NCBI GenBank assembly: GCA_020446675.1
Contig: JAGREE010000018.1
Coordinates: forward strand, 1-64,000
Direction: 5' to 3'
Origin: Alphaproteobacteria bacterium
GTDB taxonomy: Bacteria > Pseudomonadota > Alphaproteobacteria > Sphingomonadales > Emcibacteraceae
Length of the DNA: 64,000 bases
Positions 17,480-26,601 of this stretch are shown here, in pieces; the first letter of the stretch is position 1; each line of letters starts with the position of its first letter. The notes beneath the pieces were generated by a model. That model saw only the letters and a list, made by a program, of their open reading frames with translations. It was not told the origin of the DNA and searched no databases. A program made the translations under genes and the position numbers.

Positions 17480-18979
17480 ATGGCGAAGATTGGCATTGGA
17501 AAATTTTTGGGGATTATAGGGATCGGTGTTTTATTATCGGCGGCGATGGAAGTTAACGCCCAATCAGTTGCGCCAAAGTTCGAACCGGTTCAGCCGGATG
17601 TATTTTCCCATAATATGGCCTTGTCAAACGCATGGGGTGATTTTGATAATGACGGGGACCTTGACCTGGCAATATCTTTTAAAACCGGGGATATCAGACT
17701 TTACCGAAATGATAATGGCATGTTTACCAATATTGGTCCGGAAATGGGCTTGCCACAAGCGGGCAAGGAAACCCGCTCAATTGCCTGGGGGGATTTTAAC
17801 GAGGACGGGTTTCTGGATCTTTATGTCGGCAGCAATCAGAACGGCAACGAACTTTACCGAAGCAACGGCGCAAAAAGCTTTACAGAGGTTGGCGTCGCCC
17901 TTGGAGTTGACGTTCCCAAGGTCAGTACCCGTCAGATCAGCTGGATTGATTATGATAATGATGGCACGGTTGATTTGTTTGTGGCCGACAGGGTTGGGAA
18001 AAATCGCCTTTTTAAAAATGAAAATGGACGCTTTACGGATATAAGCGAAAAAACAGGGCTTGATGACGCGAGGCCGACAGTTGGGGCCTGCTGGTTTGAT
18101 TATAACGGTGACGGGCTATTGGATTTGTTCCTTGCCAATCAAAGCGGGACGACAGATGCGCTTTATAAAAATATGGGTGGTACTTTTGTTGATGTGGCGC
18201 CGATGCTTGGGATGGAGGGAGAGAAAAGAACAACTGACGAAGGTGGGGTCGATTGCACCGTTGGTGATTATGATAATGACGGTGATTTTGACCTTTTCGT
18301 TGCCAATTACGGGCGCAATTACTTATATGAAAATGATGGCGCTGGCGGTTTTAGGGAGCTAAGCGAACGTCTGGGTATATCCGGTGATGATCATCTCGTT
18401 GGGGCCAGCTGGGGCGATTATGACAATGATGGATATCTTGATCTTTATGCAACAGGATATACCGGCCCCGCCGATAACAGAAAGCCAGTTGACAGACTGT
18501 TCCATAATGATGGTGGCGCGTTCACAGAAATTGATATTTCATCGTCCCCCTTAAACGCGGCTGATCACGGCATTCAATGGGCAGATTTTGATATGGACGG
18601 GGATCTCGATATCTCCCTGACAGAAGGCTATAATGTTAAAGGGCGTCATCCGCTTCTTAAAAATATGCTACACAATGACGATAGTCATCACTCATTACAG
18701 GTTGAAGTGCTGGATAGTGCCGGCAGACCATCCAGAGCAGGGGCGGAAGTCCGGCTATTTGATATGGACGGCAAATTACTGGCAACCCGGCTGGTGCCAA
18801 CGGGAGACGGCTATAACAGTCACAGCAATATGCCGGTTCATTTTGGTCTTGGTAAAATAAATTATGTGACGGTTGAGGTCACTTATTTAACAGCAGAGGG
18901 TCGAAAAATTCAAACGCTAAAAGATGTCATCCCGGATGATTATAATGGACGGGTTCTAAAAATAATGCAGGGAAAATAA
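17480..18979 (+). CDS. Exported FG-GAP/VCBS repeat protein (CRTAC1-like)
   Basis: 499 aa with a signal peptide ending near VNAQ. The body is a run of beta-propeller FG-GAP/VCBS units, each with a calcium-binding Asp-rich loop such as DNDGDLDL, NEDGFLDL, DNDGTVDL, NGDGLLDL, DNDGDFDL, DNDGYLDL and DMDGDLDI. The C-terminal ~100 residues resemble the ASPIC/UnbV domain of CRTAC1-type proteins. It is likely a secreted or surface protein with adhesive or binding function. Confidence 0.9.
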   Translation: MAKIGIGKFLGIIGIGVLLSAAMEVNAQSVAPKFEPVQPDVFSHNMALSNAWGDFDNDGDLDLAISFKTGDIRLYRNDNGMFTNIGPEMGLPQAGKETRSIAWGDFNEDGFLDLYVGSNQNGNELYRSNGAKSFTEVGVALGVDVPKVSTRQISWIDYDNDGTVDLFVADRVGKNRLFKNENGRFTDISEKTGLDDARPTVGACWFDYNGDGLLDLFLANQSGTTDALYKNMGGTFVDVAPMLGMEGEKRTTDEGGVDCTVGDYDNDGDFDLFVANYGRNYLYENDGAGGFRELSERLGISGDDHLVGASWGDYDNDGYLDLYATGYTGPADNRKPVDRLFHNDGGAFTEIDISSSPLNAADHGIQWADFDMDGDLDISLTEGYNVKGRHPLLKNMLHNDDSHHSLQVEVLDSAGRPSRAGAEVRLFDMDGKLLATRLVPTGDGYNSHSNMPVHFGLGKINYVTVEVTYLTAEGRKIQTLKDVIPDDYNGRVLKIMQGK

Positions 18980-18983
18980 GGTC

Positions 18984-21446
18984 TTATGCTTCTGATCGGG
19001 AGGCCAGGATCAATGCTTCCAGAGTGCGGCTGACCATAGTGTCATGCTGCAGCCAGAGACGCGCTATTTTTTGGGCAACTTCATAGCGCTTATCCCCGGC
19101 AATAAACAGGGTGGGCATTCCGGGCGAAACCATTAATCTGAGCATCAGTTTTCCCCATGCCTTGCCTCCGGCGTCGAGGACAGAATATGAAATACGGGGA
19201 TGCTGATAACGGGTAAGTTCCGCTTCCGAGCTTGGGGAACAGACCACTTCAAAATCAGCGTCCGGAAATTGGTCCATCAGATAGTCAATATGTGTTTTCC
19301 ATTGTCCGGACGGCATCAGTAGTAATAGTCTTATTTTTTCAGCCGTTTTGTTTCGCTTGAACCATTTTTGGGTTTTGGCGCTGATCAATTCCACATAGGC
19401 ACTGTCACAAAACAGCGGGGCCGGAGTTAGCGGCTCCGGAAATTTATGAATTTTCCAGAAATGTTCGTAAAACCCTCTGGCATATTTTGGTTTTGCGCTT
19501 CTGAGCACATTTTGTAAAATAGCCTTCAGTTTAAATTGTGAGCCGTAAATGTTTAATAATCTGAGTTTATCGGGAAGTGTTGATGAAATCTCAACGGGGA
19601 TATGCTCAAGCACGGCACCGTTATGTTCCAGCGTTTCAACGATTTTTAGTTTATGTTCCCAAAATTCCCCGTCATAAGGGACATCCTGATAAAACAGAAT
19701 ATCGGTATTTTGTGCATCTTTAAGGGCCGCGAGGCAGGCATCACGAGTAATACCATGATCGCTGTGGGTGCCGACCCCCATGGGGATCCAGATTTCATCG
19801 GCGGGGAATTTATTGATCATTTTAGAGATGACTGATTGCCAGCACTGGCGCTCACTGTTTGTGCCAAAATGATTGTTAAAAGCGGCAACGGAAATACGGT
19901 GCTTTTTAAGAAATTCGTGGCTCCAGTCACCATCTTCATATCTTAAGGTTGCTTCTTTCTCATCTGCCGGAACATAGTGACCATTCATATAGCGCGTGAA
20001 AATTTCATTTTCACGGTTACGGATATTGGTGACTTCATCCACCTTAAGCGGGCCATAAGTGGCAGAAAAATAGCTGGTATAATTGCTGGTGCTTCCCAGC
20101 GTTACCAGCGTAAAGTTATTCTGGTTGCGCAATTGCCACATGGTGGCACCGATGCTTAGGGCCGCATCATCGGAATGGGGTTCAAAAACCAGTATTTTTT
20201 TGCGGTCTGTTTCTGTTTGAGGGTCAAAAGCATCACATATCCCCATTTCAATGAAGGTGGATAGGGCAGGAAGAATTTCCTCGCCCAACAGTTTTTTAAT
20301 GTCCCCGAATGTTTTTTCCTGCTCAAGGGCATTCCATAGCAATAATTCTTCCCTGCTGAGAGATTTGGCCGGGTTCCGCGAAGCCATAAAATATATGCGG
20401 TCATCCGCTTTTCTATAATGAGGACGGCGGGCGATTAGGGCATTGTCATTGGTCGGTAATTCTGCGGTTTTTATTGGCACATCTATTTTAATCGGGCTTT
20501 CAGTATTCTTGCCAAAATTATATTTGATGATATCCCGAAGGTAATGGCTTTTTGAAGGCCTTCTAAGCCTTAGAAATCCGTATATCCGGCCGATTGAACC
20601 AGCAATAACAGTGGCGATATTATGATGCCGCAGTCCGCTTTCACCAAATGTCTTTCTTAAATAACGGCTTCTGGAAAAATGCCAGTATTCGGGCAGTCTT
20701 ACATTGGCTTTATGGATGCCGGTTGAGGCACCGGAATCATGAATAACGCCGGCATCCGGAAGATAATGAACCTCCATTCCGCTGTCATTGATGTGCTTGC
20801 AAAGATCAAGCTCCTCGAAATAAAGAAAATATCCTTCATCAAAGAGCCCGGCTTTTTCAAATGCTGCTCGGCTGACCATCATGCTGGCGCCGCCGATCCA
20901 GCCGACAACTGTCGGTTCCGCAGGCGGTGGTGAAATGCTGACGCGGTGGTTATTCATGAGGCGGCTTATTAGGCCAATGCCCAGATTTTCTTCAATTGTG
21001 CTGGTCAGGGTCGGCAGCCGGAAGGCCCCGCATTCAAGTTTTCCGTCCGTATCATAAAGCGGTCCACCAACGACCCCGACATTTTCGTGCCTTTTTAAAT
21101 ATGTTGCCAGTTTTTTAAGGGTTCCCGGGTGAACAATGGCGTCCGGGTTAAGCAGGTAAAAATAATCAGGTGGTGTATCAAGGCTCAATGCTTTACGGAT
21201 CGCGACGTTATTACCTGCACCAAAGCCACCATTAAGCGGAAAGGGAATAAGGTCAACGCAGTCCGAATAATTATTTTTATCAATCGCTTTTGTAATTATC
21301 GAAACAGAATCATCGGTTGAGCAGTTATCTACAATCCAGCAGCGGGCATTGTCCCCCAGCTTGCGTAGCTCCGGAACCAGTGCTTCCAGATTTTTAAGGA
21401 CATGCCTGGCGGTCCCGTAATTGACGATGACGACTGTCAGATTCAT
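18984..21446 (-). CDS. GT2 glycosyltransferase / PqqD-like / PIG-L deacetylase fusion
   Basis: 820 aa. Residues 1-~280 are a rhamnosyltransferase-type GT2 domain (VVIVNYGT, WIVDNCSTDDS, LLNPDAIVHPG, FDEGYFLYFEELDLC). Residues ~335-410 look like a PqqD-like winged helix. Residues ~417-640 form a PIG-L/LmbE deacetylase domain with PHSDDAA (423-429; usual PHPDD) and the metal-site HSDH (561-564). The last ~120 residues are unassigned. It probably builds and de-N-acetylates a cell-surface glycan (inference). It converges on the FG-GAP gene with a four-base gap. Confidence 0.87.
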   Translation of the reverse strand: MNLTVVIVNYGTARHVLKNLEALVPELRKLGDNARCWIVDNCSTDDSVSIITKAIDKNNYSDCVDLIPFPLNGGFGAGNNVAIRKALSLDTPPDYFYLLNPDAIVHPGTLKKLATYLKRHENVGVVGGPLYDTDGKLECGAFRLPTLTSTIEENLGIGLISRLMNNHRVSISPPPAEPTVVGWIGGASMMVSRAAFEKAGLFDEGYFLYFEELDLCKHINDSGMEVHYLPDAGVIHDSGASTGIHKANVRLPEYWHFSRSRYLRKTFGESGLRHHNIATVIAGSIGRIYGFLRLRRPSKSHYLRDIIKYNFGKNTESPIKIDVPIKTAELPTNDNALIARRPHYRKADDRIYFMASRNPAKSLSREELLLWNALEQEKTFGDIKKLLGEEILPALSTFIEMGICDAFDPQTETDRKKILVFEPHSDDAALSIGATMWQLRNQNNFTLVTLGSTSNYTSYFSATYGPLKVDEVTNIRNRENEIFTRYMNGHYVPADEKEATLRYEDGDWSHEFLKKHRISVAAFNNHFGTNSERQCWQSVISKMINKFPADEIWIPMGVGTHSDHGITRDACLAALKDAQNTDILFYQDVPYDGEFWEHKLKIVETLEHNGAVLEHIPVEISSTLPDKLRLLNIYGSQFKLKAILQNVLRSAKPKYARGFYEHFWKIHKFPEPLTPAPLFCDSAYVELISAKTQKWFKRNKTAEKIRLLLLMPSGQWKTHIDYLMDQFPDADFEVVCSPSSEAELTRYQHPRISYSVLDAGGKAWGKLMLRLMVSPGMPTLFIAGDKRYEVAQKIARLWLQHDTMVSRTLEALILASRSEA

Positions 21447-21551
21447 ATAATATTTTCCATAAGACGATATAAGTCGTTTGATTTAAAGCAGTTTTATTAT
21501 AGATGGCGATATTTATAGAGTAAAATATTTAATATAATACAAAAATGAAAT

Positions 21552-21995
21552 TTAAAGGCTTTCAAGATGAGCAATTATTTTTTTTGTTGTCATCATCCAT
21601 GCTTTTTTCTCATTTTCATCTAGGAAGGAAAGCGGTTCCGCGCAAGCTGAAAGAACCGGTTTGAACGATTTTGTAATAGTGTCGCGTCCCAGTTCAGTAA
21701 TTTCAATGTCATAATTTCTCTGATCATGATCATTTTTGTTGCGGCTGATTAAGCCCCGTTCCTCCATCCTTGCCAGTGCGCGGCTTAAGGTTGACTGTGG
21801 CAATAATGTATAGTCAACAATCTGATTCAAAGTTCTTTTCTCATAATGTGTTAGGCATAAGAGTACCCGCCAGTTGGACAAGGTAAGATTTTGTTTTTTG
21901 AGCGCATCCTCGAGCAGTGAGGCAAACTGTCGGGAGAGAGTTGAAACCGTGTAAGGAACAAAATTCTCAAGATCAAAATGCGCATTACCAGCCAA
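21552..21995 (-). CDS. MarR-family transcriptional regulator
   Basis: 147 aa winged-helix MarR protein: LSNWRVLLCLTHYEKRTL, QIVDYTLLPQSTLSRALARM (recognition helix) and the wing GLISRNKNDHDQRNYDIEIT are typical. TTG start at 21995 with a strong AAGGGG site six bases upstream. It faces the exported MBL-fold gene, and a perfect 22-bp palindrome lies between them, so it likely controls that gene and itself. Confidence 0.92.
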   Translation of the reverse strand: MAGNAHFDLENFVPYTVSTLSRQFASLLEDALKKQNLTLSNWRVLLCLTHYEKRTLNQIVDYTLLPQSTLSRALARMEERGLISRNKNDHDQRNYDIEITELGRDTITKSFKPVLSACAEPLSFLDENEKKAWMMTTKKIIAHLESL

Positions 21996-22060
21996 TTTTA
22001 GCCCCTTTATTAATTGCCGTTATATCAGTTGCCAGTCATTTTTTTTATCTGTATATATAG

Positions 22061-22082
22061 ATTATATGCATATGCATATAAT
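22061..22082. promoter_or_regulatory. Perfect 22-bp palindrome, probable MarR operator
   Basis: ATTATATGCATATGCATATAAT equals its own reverse complement. It lies 66 nt from the MarR start and 54 nt before the preferred MBL start (22136), in the only shared promoter region. Length and AT-rich dyad symmetry suit a MarR dimer. Confidence 0.8.
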
Positions 22083-22135
22083 AAATTTAATCAATTAATA
22101 TGCATAAATCAAACCATTTCAGATTGAGAATTAAA

Positions 22136-23167
22136 ATGATGAAACTGCTTAATTTAACCTGCCTGATAATTTTATCCTTTATTGGCAATAATGCATTGGC
22201 CCAGACTTACGAAGTTTCCCCTGACAATGATGTAATGAAACTGACTTTCCTTGGGACCGGGGCACCGCGACCGTCAACAGAAAGATATGGACCCAGCATT
22301 TATATTGAAGCGGGGGATCATAAAATTCTGGTTGATGCCGGGCCGGGCATGCGTGAACGGTTGTTTGAAGCAGGGGGCTTTGCCGCAATATCCGGCGTTG
22401 ATCACTTGCTGATCACCCATCTTCATTTTGATCACACTGTCAGCATTTCCAGTGCGTGGCTTAGCGGCTGGCTTTTTGGTCGACGCGTTCCATTAAAAAT
22501 CCAGGGACCTGTAGGTATCAAGGATATGATGGAAAATATCAAAAAGGCTTATCAGTGGGACGTTGATTACCGGGTAATGGTCGGTGTGCCGATTGAAGGG
22601 ACTGAACTGATTGTTGATGAGGTATCCGAAGGGGTCATATTTAACGAGGACGGTATTAAAATTACCGCATTTCCGGTAGAACATATGCCGATTGATGTCA
22701 AAACCGGTAAACTTCTTGGACTTCGCGGTGAAACGCTCGGTTTTCGAATTGACTATAAGGGGCATTCCGTTCTTTTTTCCGGCGATACAAGGTCAACGGA
22801 AGAAAGTCGAATTAACGAAGAAGGCAAAGGGGTTGATCTTCTGATCCATGAAGTACAGGTGCCTTCCCCCGGGGCAACAAAAGAAGCAAATCTTGCCAAT
22901 GTCAGTTTATCAGTCCATTCAACTCCTGAACAGGCGGGACTGGTATTTACCAAAACAAAGCCGCGGATGGCCGTTTATTCCCATATTATTCCTCCCGGAA
23001 CAACTGCTGAAGAACTTGAAAAGGATACAAAGCCCTATTATTCCGGCCCACTGACTGTTGCCCATGATTTTATGGAAATTACCTTGGCGGGTGATGAGAT
23101 TATTGTTGGTGAGCGCGAAAAACAAAGCAGTGGTAAATTTGAAGACTCCAATGTGCTGGAGAAATAA
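22136..23167 (+). CDS. Exported MBL-fold metallohydrolase
   Basis: About 343 aa from ATG 22136; an ATG at 22100 is in frame but would sit 18 bases behind the palindrome and lacks a ribosome site. A signal peptide ends near NALAQ. The metal site THLHFDH and the later FSGDTR and YSHI segments place it with RNase Z/arylsulfatase-like beta-lactamase-fold hydrolases of periplasmic type. Substrate unknown. It is divergent from MarR and convergent with a DUF1080 gene (2-base gap). Confidence 0.88.
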   Translation: MMKLLNLTCLIILSFIGNNALAQTYEVSPDNDVMKLTFLGTGAPRPSTERYGPSIYIEAGDHKILVDAGPGMRERLFEAGGFAAISGVDHLLITHLHFDHTVSISSAWLSGWLFGRRVPLKIQGPVGIKDMMENIKKAYQWDVDYRVMVGVPIEGTELIVDEVSEGVIFNEDGIKITAFPVEHMPIDVKTGKLLGLRGETLGFRIDYKGHSVLFSGDTRSTEESRINEEGKGVDLLIHEVQVPSPGATKEANLANVSLSVHSTPEQAGLVFTKTKPRMAVYSHIIPPGTTAEELEKDTKPYYSGPLTVAHDFMEITLAGDEIIVGEREKQSSGKFEDSNVLEK

Positions 23168-23169
23168 TT

Positions 23170-23949
23170 TTAATCAAGCTTCATCAGCATAATGTTTTTA
23201 AAATCAACGGGGTGACTTTCCGCCTGAAGGGCTATAAAACCTTCGGTTAAGGGAAGCGCCTCGGTGATGAAATCAGCGGAATCCTCTTCACCCGGAATGA
23301 TGCGGGTATGGTCATATTCAAATACCAGCTCGCCATTAATAAAATGTTTTATGTTCTTATCGCCGTTTACTTCAAGTTCAACATGCACCCACTGATCGCC
23401 GTGATAGGTTTTTGATGATGATCGGTAGCAATGATTTTTCATCAGGACCCCATCAATCTGAAAGTCTGTGCCGGGGGTACAGATGTTTCCTGTTCTTCTG
23501 CTTTGTCCATTTCCAAGGCCGCCAAGCAGCTGCAATTCAATGGATGCGGGGAAATCCTGGTCAAAATACATGCTTTCAGGGGTCTGGCTGTGGAACATCA
23601 CACCGCTATTTCTGACATTCCAGATTTCGGACCCTGGAACCTGTTCACCAGTAAAGCGATAATCGAATTTGAGCTTATAATGGGATAATTTTTCCTTATA
23701 AAAAATATGGGCATAAGCGCCATCAAATGTGGTGTAATTATCATAAATGACCCGCATCATGCCGTCTTCAACCCGGAATGTGTTTCGGAAATTAACCCCA
23801 ACATCCTGTCCCGAAAATTTTATGGCCCAGCCATCAAGATTTTCACCATTAAAAATGGAAACCCATTTGCCGTCTTCGGCTTTTGTGTTTAGTGCTGAAC
23901 AAAAAGTGCAAAGGACAGCTATGGTCAAAATTTTTATTTTATGCGTCAT
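23170..23949 (-). CDS. Exported DUF1080 protein (3-keto-glycoside hydrolase/lyase family)
   Basis: 259 aa with a signal peptide ending near NTKAED. The DUF1080 concanavalin-like fold is clear: [49 protein letters not shown] and a terminal [20 protein letters not shown]. Characterised DUF1080 members act on 3-keto-glycosides by hydration or beta-elimination. A second paralogue is at 25758, next to a GMC oxidoreductase pair that could make 3-keto substrates. Confidence 0.88.
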   Translation of the reverse strand: MTHKIKILTIAVLCTFCSALNTKAEDGKWVSIFNGENLDGWAIKFSGQDVGVNFRNTFRVEDGMMRVIYDNYTTFDGAYAHIFYKEKLSHYKLKFDYRFTGEQVPGSEIWNVRNSGVMFHSQTPESMYFDQDFPASIELQLLGGLGNGQSRRTGNICTPGTDFQIDGVLMKNHCYRSSSKTYHGDQWVHVELEVNGDKNIKHFINGELVFEYDHTRIIPGEEDSADFITEALPLTEGFIALQAESHPVDFKNIMLMKLD

Positions 23950-23980
23950 GATTGGCTTTCTGAATTTGTAAAATCGAATT

Positions 23981-24005
23981 TTACGATATGGATTTCCATT
24001 CGTAA
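23981..24005 (-). terminator. Hairpin after the Lrp gene
   Basis: TTACGATATGGA / CCATTCGTAA form a stem of about ten pairs with a bulge, four bases past the Lrp stop. On the minus strand it is followed by an AT-rich tail rather than a clean T run, so termination is likely but not certain. Confidence 0.45.
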
Positions 24006-24009
24006 ATCT

Positions 24010-24477
24010 TTAATCAAGAAGTTCAATAGGCAGAGCATTTGTATGCTTAACCTGATGGAGGACAAATAAGGTCTGGGCATCACGAATTTCAGGAAAGGTC
24101 TTTAATGTTTTTAAAATGAAGTGTGAAAGTTCCTTATTATTGCGGGCAACAACTTTCATTAAATGATCATAGGGGCCGGAAAGCGAATAACATTCAAGAA
24201 TATTCGGTGAGGCACGAACTGCATTTTTAAAGCTGTCAAAGGCAGCTTCCGTATTCTGATTAATGCTGACCTGTACAAATGCCATCACGTCAAACCCAAC
24301 CTTTTCCGCGTCCAGTATGGCTGCATATCCTTTTATAATGCCAACGTCTTCCAGACTTTTGGTTCGCCGCAGGCAGGTTGATTCCGACATATTGGTTTTT
24401 GCAGCCAATTCCACAATCGGCATGCGGCCATGGTTCTGTAATGTTTCAAGTATTTTTTTATCCTGTTCTGTGATCAT
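24010..24477 (-). CDS. Lrp/AsnC-family transcriptional regulator
   Basis: 155 aa. N-terminal HTH (ILETLQNHGRMPIVELAAKT, SESTCLRRTKSLED) and the C-terminal RAM/AsnC ligand domain (VMAFVQVSIN, ILECYSLSGPYDHLMKV) are typical. Divergent from the OsmC gene. A dyad CATCAA-N5-TTGATG in the shared region (24557-24573) may be its operator. The effector, probably an amino acid, is unknown. Confidence 0.92.
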   Translation of the reverse strand: MITEQDKKILETLQNHGRMPIVELAAKTNMSESTCLRRTKSLEDVGIIKGYAAILDAEKVGFDVMAFVQVSINQNTEAAFDSFKNAVRASPNILECYSLSGPYDHLMKVVARNNKELSHFILKTLKTFPEIRDAQTLFVLHQVKHTNALPIELLD

Positions 24478-24556
24478 GGTGAATATCTCCAGAAAATACG
24501 AAAATTTGAATTAAAACGGCAAATATATATAAAATAATAACGATTTTGACGGGTTT

Positions 24557-24573
24557 CATCAAATATATTGATG
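24557..24573. promoter_or_regulatory. Short dyad between lrp-like and osmC-like genes
   Basis: CATCAA (24557-24562) and TTGATG (24568-24573) around ATATA, in the 138-nt divergent region. A plausible Lrp-type or other operator; only six-base arms. Confidence 0.4.
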
Positions 24574-24615
24574 TAATATCTTCTTAATAAGAACATTTAT
24601 TCAGGAATAAAAATT

Positions 24616-25224
24616 ATGTCAGAAGAAAAATTCTACCACGTAGGGGAGCGAAGCGAAGAGCCGATTACGCCAACACAGTTTGAGGTGGGGCCTTTTAAGA
24701 AAGCGCGCCACCCAGAACCATATTGTTTTGATGTGCATCTGGTCGCAGAAGCGGGCAAAATGCAATCCAAGAAAGGTGTGGTTTCGGTAAATATACCTGG
24801 GTTTAGCCCTGTAAAATTATATTGTGATGAGCAACCCCCTGTTGGTGAGGATACGGCACCGCCGCCACTTGCCTTTTTTGCGGCGGGGATTGGCTTTTGT
24901 CTGATGACGCACTTAACCGATATTTTAACAGCGCGTAAAATACAGGTGGATAGTCTGAAACTTGAACAACGGATCAAATTCAGAACCAATCTTGGTCACA
25001 TGCGCGAGCACGGATATATGACGGAAGGGGGCTGTGATATGGTTGAAACCCATGTCATTATTGAAAGTCCGGAGACGGAAGAAAAGATTATGGATCTTTT
25101 GAGCGAGGCGGAAGGTGGCTGTATGGCTCATTATGCGCTGCGAAATCCGATCCCATGGTCAACGCGTCTGGTTTATAATGGCAGGGAAACTGTAAACCGG
25201 TCCGGTAATCTGCCTGAAAATTAA
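24616..25224 (+). CDS. OsmC-family protein
   Basis: 202 aa. The OsmC/Ohr fold is indicated by the mid-protein helix GIGFCLMTHLTDILTARKI with one conserved Cys and a second Cys in EGGCMAHYALRNPI near the C-terminus, the positions of the thiol peroxidase pair. The N-terminal ~50 residues are longer than in short OsmC proteins. It probably detoxifies organic peroxides or acts on small electrophiles in the cytoplasm. Confidence 0.82.
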   Translation: MSEEKFYHVGERSEEPITPTQFEVGPFKKARHPEPYCFDVHLVAEAGKMQSKKGVVSVNIPGFSPVKLYCDEQPPVGEDTAPPPLAFFAAGIGFCLMTHLTDILTARKIQVDSLKLEQRIKFRTNLGHMREHGYMTEGGCDMVETHVIIESPETEEKIMDLLSEAEGGCMAHYALRNPIPWSTRLVYNGRETVNRSGNLPEN

Positions 25225-25235
25225 AAGTCCAAATA

Positions 25236-25682
25236 TTAAATATCTGCTGTCATCAGAAGCGAGGGGAGGGACAGTCCTTCCCCGAGTTCGATATTCATTG
25301 ATTTTTTAGTTTTAAAGCCGAGTGACTTATAAAAGATTTCAGCATTCAACGTGGCGAAACATATGAAACGACGGATGTTTTCCTTTTTTGCCATTATTTT
25401 GCAGTGATTAAATATTGCTCGTCCGACTCCGCGACCGATAAAATCCGGGTGAGTGGCAAAATGGCGTAGATGGGCTTCGCCAATAATACGCTCTGTGGTC
25501 CCGGGACGTTCATGGGTCCAGCCGCCACAGCCCATAATTTTTGTCTTTTCGTTTTGAAGAATATAATATGTACCACAAGATAAGAGCGTCGGGTTTATCC
25601 TTGTAATTTGCGGGAGTACCGACGTTAGTGAAATATCATCATACATAGATGTCAGCAGCGATGAAAAGGATGCTCTGATCAC
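25236..25682 (-). CDS. GNAT-family N-acetyltransferase, N-terminus uncertain
   Basis: 148 aa from GTG 25682, with a good GNAT core: GEAHLRHFATHPDFIGRGVGRAIF (acetyl-CoA loop) and AEIFYKSLGF. The same frame continues upstream from 25683 to 25757 and encodes IILKTATNDDEDAINEVI, which looks like the missing first strand and helix of a GNAT. That stretch contains no ATG, GTG or TTG. A run of seven G (minus strand, 25748-25742) follows a GTG in another frame; one more G would put that GTG in frame. The annotated start is therefore provisional. Confidence 0.75.
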   Translation of the reverse strand: MIRASFSSLLTSMYDDISLTSVLPQITRINPTLLSCGTYYILQNEKTKIMGCGGWTHERPGTTERIIGEAHLRHFATHPDFIGRGVGRAIFNHCKIMAKKENIRRFICFATLNAEIFYKSLGFKTKKSMNIELGEGLSLPSLLMTADI

Positions 25683-25757
25683 CTCGTTGATCGCATCCTC
25701 ATCATCGTTAGTTGCTGTTTTAAGAATTATTTCTATGGCTTCCCCCCCACTGTTTTT

Positions 25758-26486
25758 TTAAAGTTCCCTGACCCAGATATTGCGGTAGCTTACTTTATGA
25801 TTATGGTCCTGTAAATAAATCGGCAGATTGCCATGAGGTTCATAGGCAGGCGCCCCGATATAGACGGTAGGCCCCAATAGGGAGACATTATTTTGTATCA
25901 GAACCCCATTATGCAGAACAGTCATACGTGCCGGGCTGATCACAGTACCATTTTTGCCAAAGTGGGGAGCCGTATAAATTATATCATATGTCTGCCATTC
26001 CATTGCCGGTTTGGTTGCATTAACAAGCGGAATATACTGTTTGTATAAAGACCCTGCCTGTCCATTATTATAAGTTTTATTGGTGTAACTATCCAGAACC
26101 TGAACTTCATAAAACTGCTGCAAATATACGCCGCTGTTGCCACGGTCCTGATCCTTGAATTCCGGGCCTAGTTCCGGAATACGCCATTCCACATGGAGTT
26201 GCACATCGCCAAAAGACTTCTTTGTTCTGATATCCTTCGAGCCGGGTTTTATAGTCATCACACCATCTTGGTTATCCCATTTATTTTCGCCGCCATCTAT
26301 GCTTTCCCAGGCCGAATGATCAAGAATTATAGCGTCAGAAGGTGGAGAACCATTCTCTCCCGGGGTGACTTTTACCGGTTCCTTGCCCCAGACTTCGGTC
26401 GCGCGCGGCTCCGGCACCATTTGCCCAAAAGCCTGCCCGAATGAAATTGCAATAATGAATGCTGATATAATGGTGATATTTTTCAA
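25758..26486 (-). CDS. Exported DUF1080 protein (second copy)
   Basis: 242 aa with a signal peptide ending near QAFGQ. DUF1080 features: IILDHSAWESIDGGENKW, VQLHVEWRIPE, GNSGVYLQQFYEVQVLDSY, LQDHNHKVSYRNIWVREL. It resembles the PL/GH-like 3-keto-glucoside lyase group more than the copy at 23170. It is divergent from the GMC oxidoreductase (115 nt apart), which fits oxidation of a glycoside at C3 followed by cleavage. Its stop codon shares bases with the upstream part of the GNAT frame. Confidence 0.88.
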   Translation of the reverse strand: MKNITIISAFIIAISFGQAFGQMVPEPRATEVWGKEPVKVTPGENGSPPSDAIILDHSAWESIDGGENKWDNQDGVMTIKPGSKDIRTKKSFGDVQLHVEWRIPELGPEFKDQDRGNSGVYLQQFYEVQVLDSYTNKTYNNGQAGSLYKQYIPLVNATKPAMEWQTYDIIYTAPHFGKNGTVISPARMTVLHNGVLIQNNVSLLGPTVYIGAPAYEPHGNLPIYLQDHNHKVSYRNIWVREL

Positions 26487-26601
26487 TTTATTGCTCCCGA
26501 TAATATGAATATATTTAGTTCAGAGTAATCAGACAATTAGGGGCTGTCAATTCGCTTGATATAGTTTATAGTTTTGGAAAGTTAAGGGAGGAACAGAAGT
26601 T

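Noticed and set aside
17526..18860. Several overlapping plus-strand frames inside the FG-GAP gene
   Set aside because: They are out-of-frame shadows caused by the repetitive Asp-Asn-rich codons.
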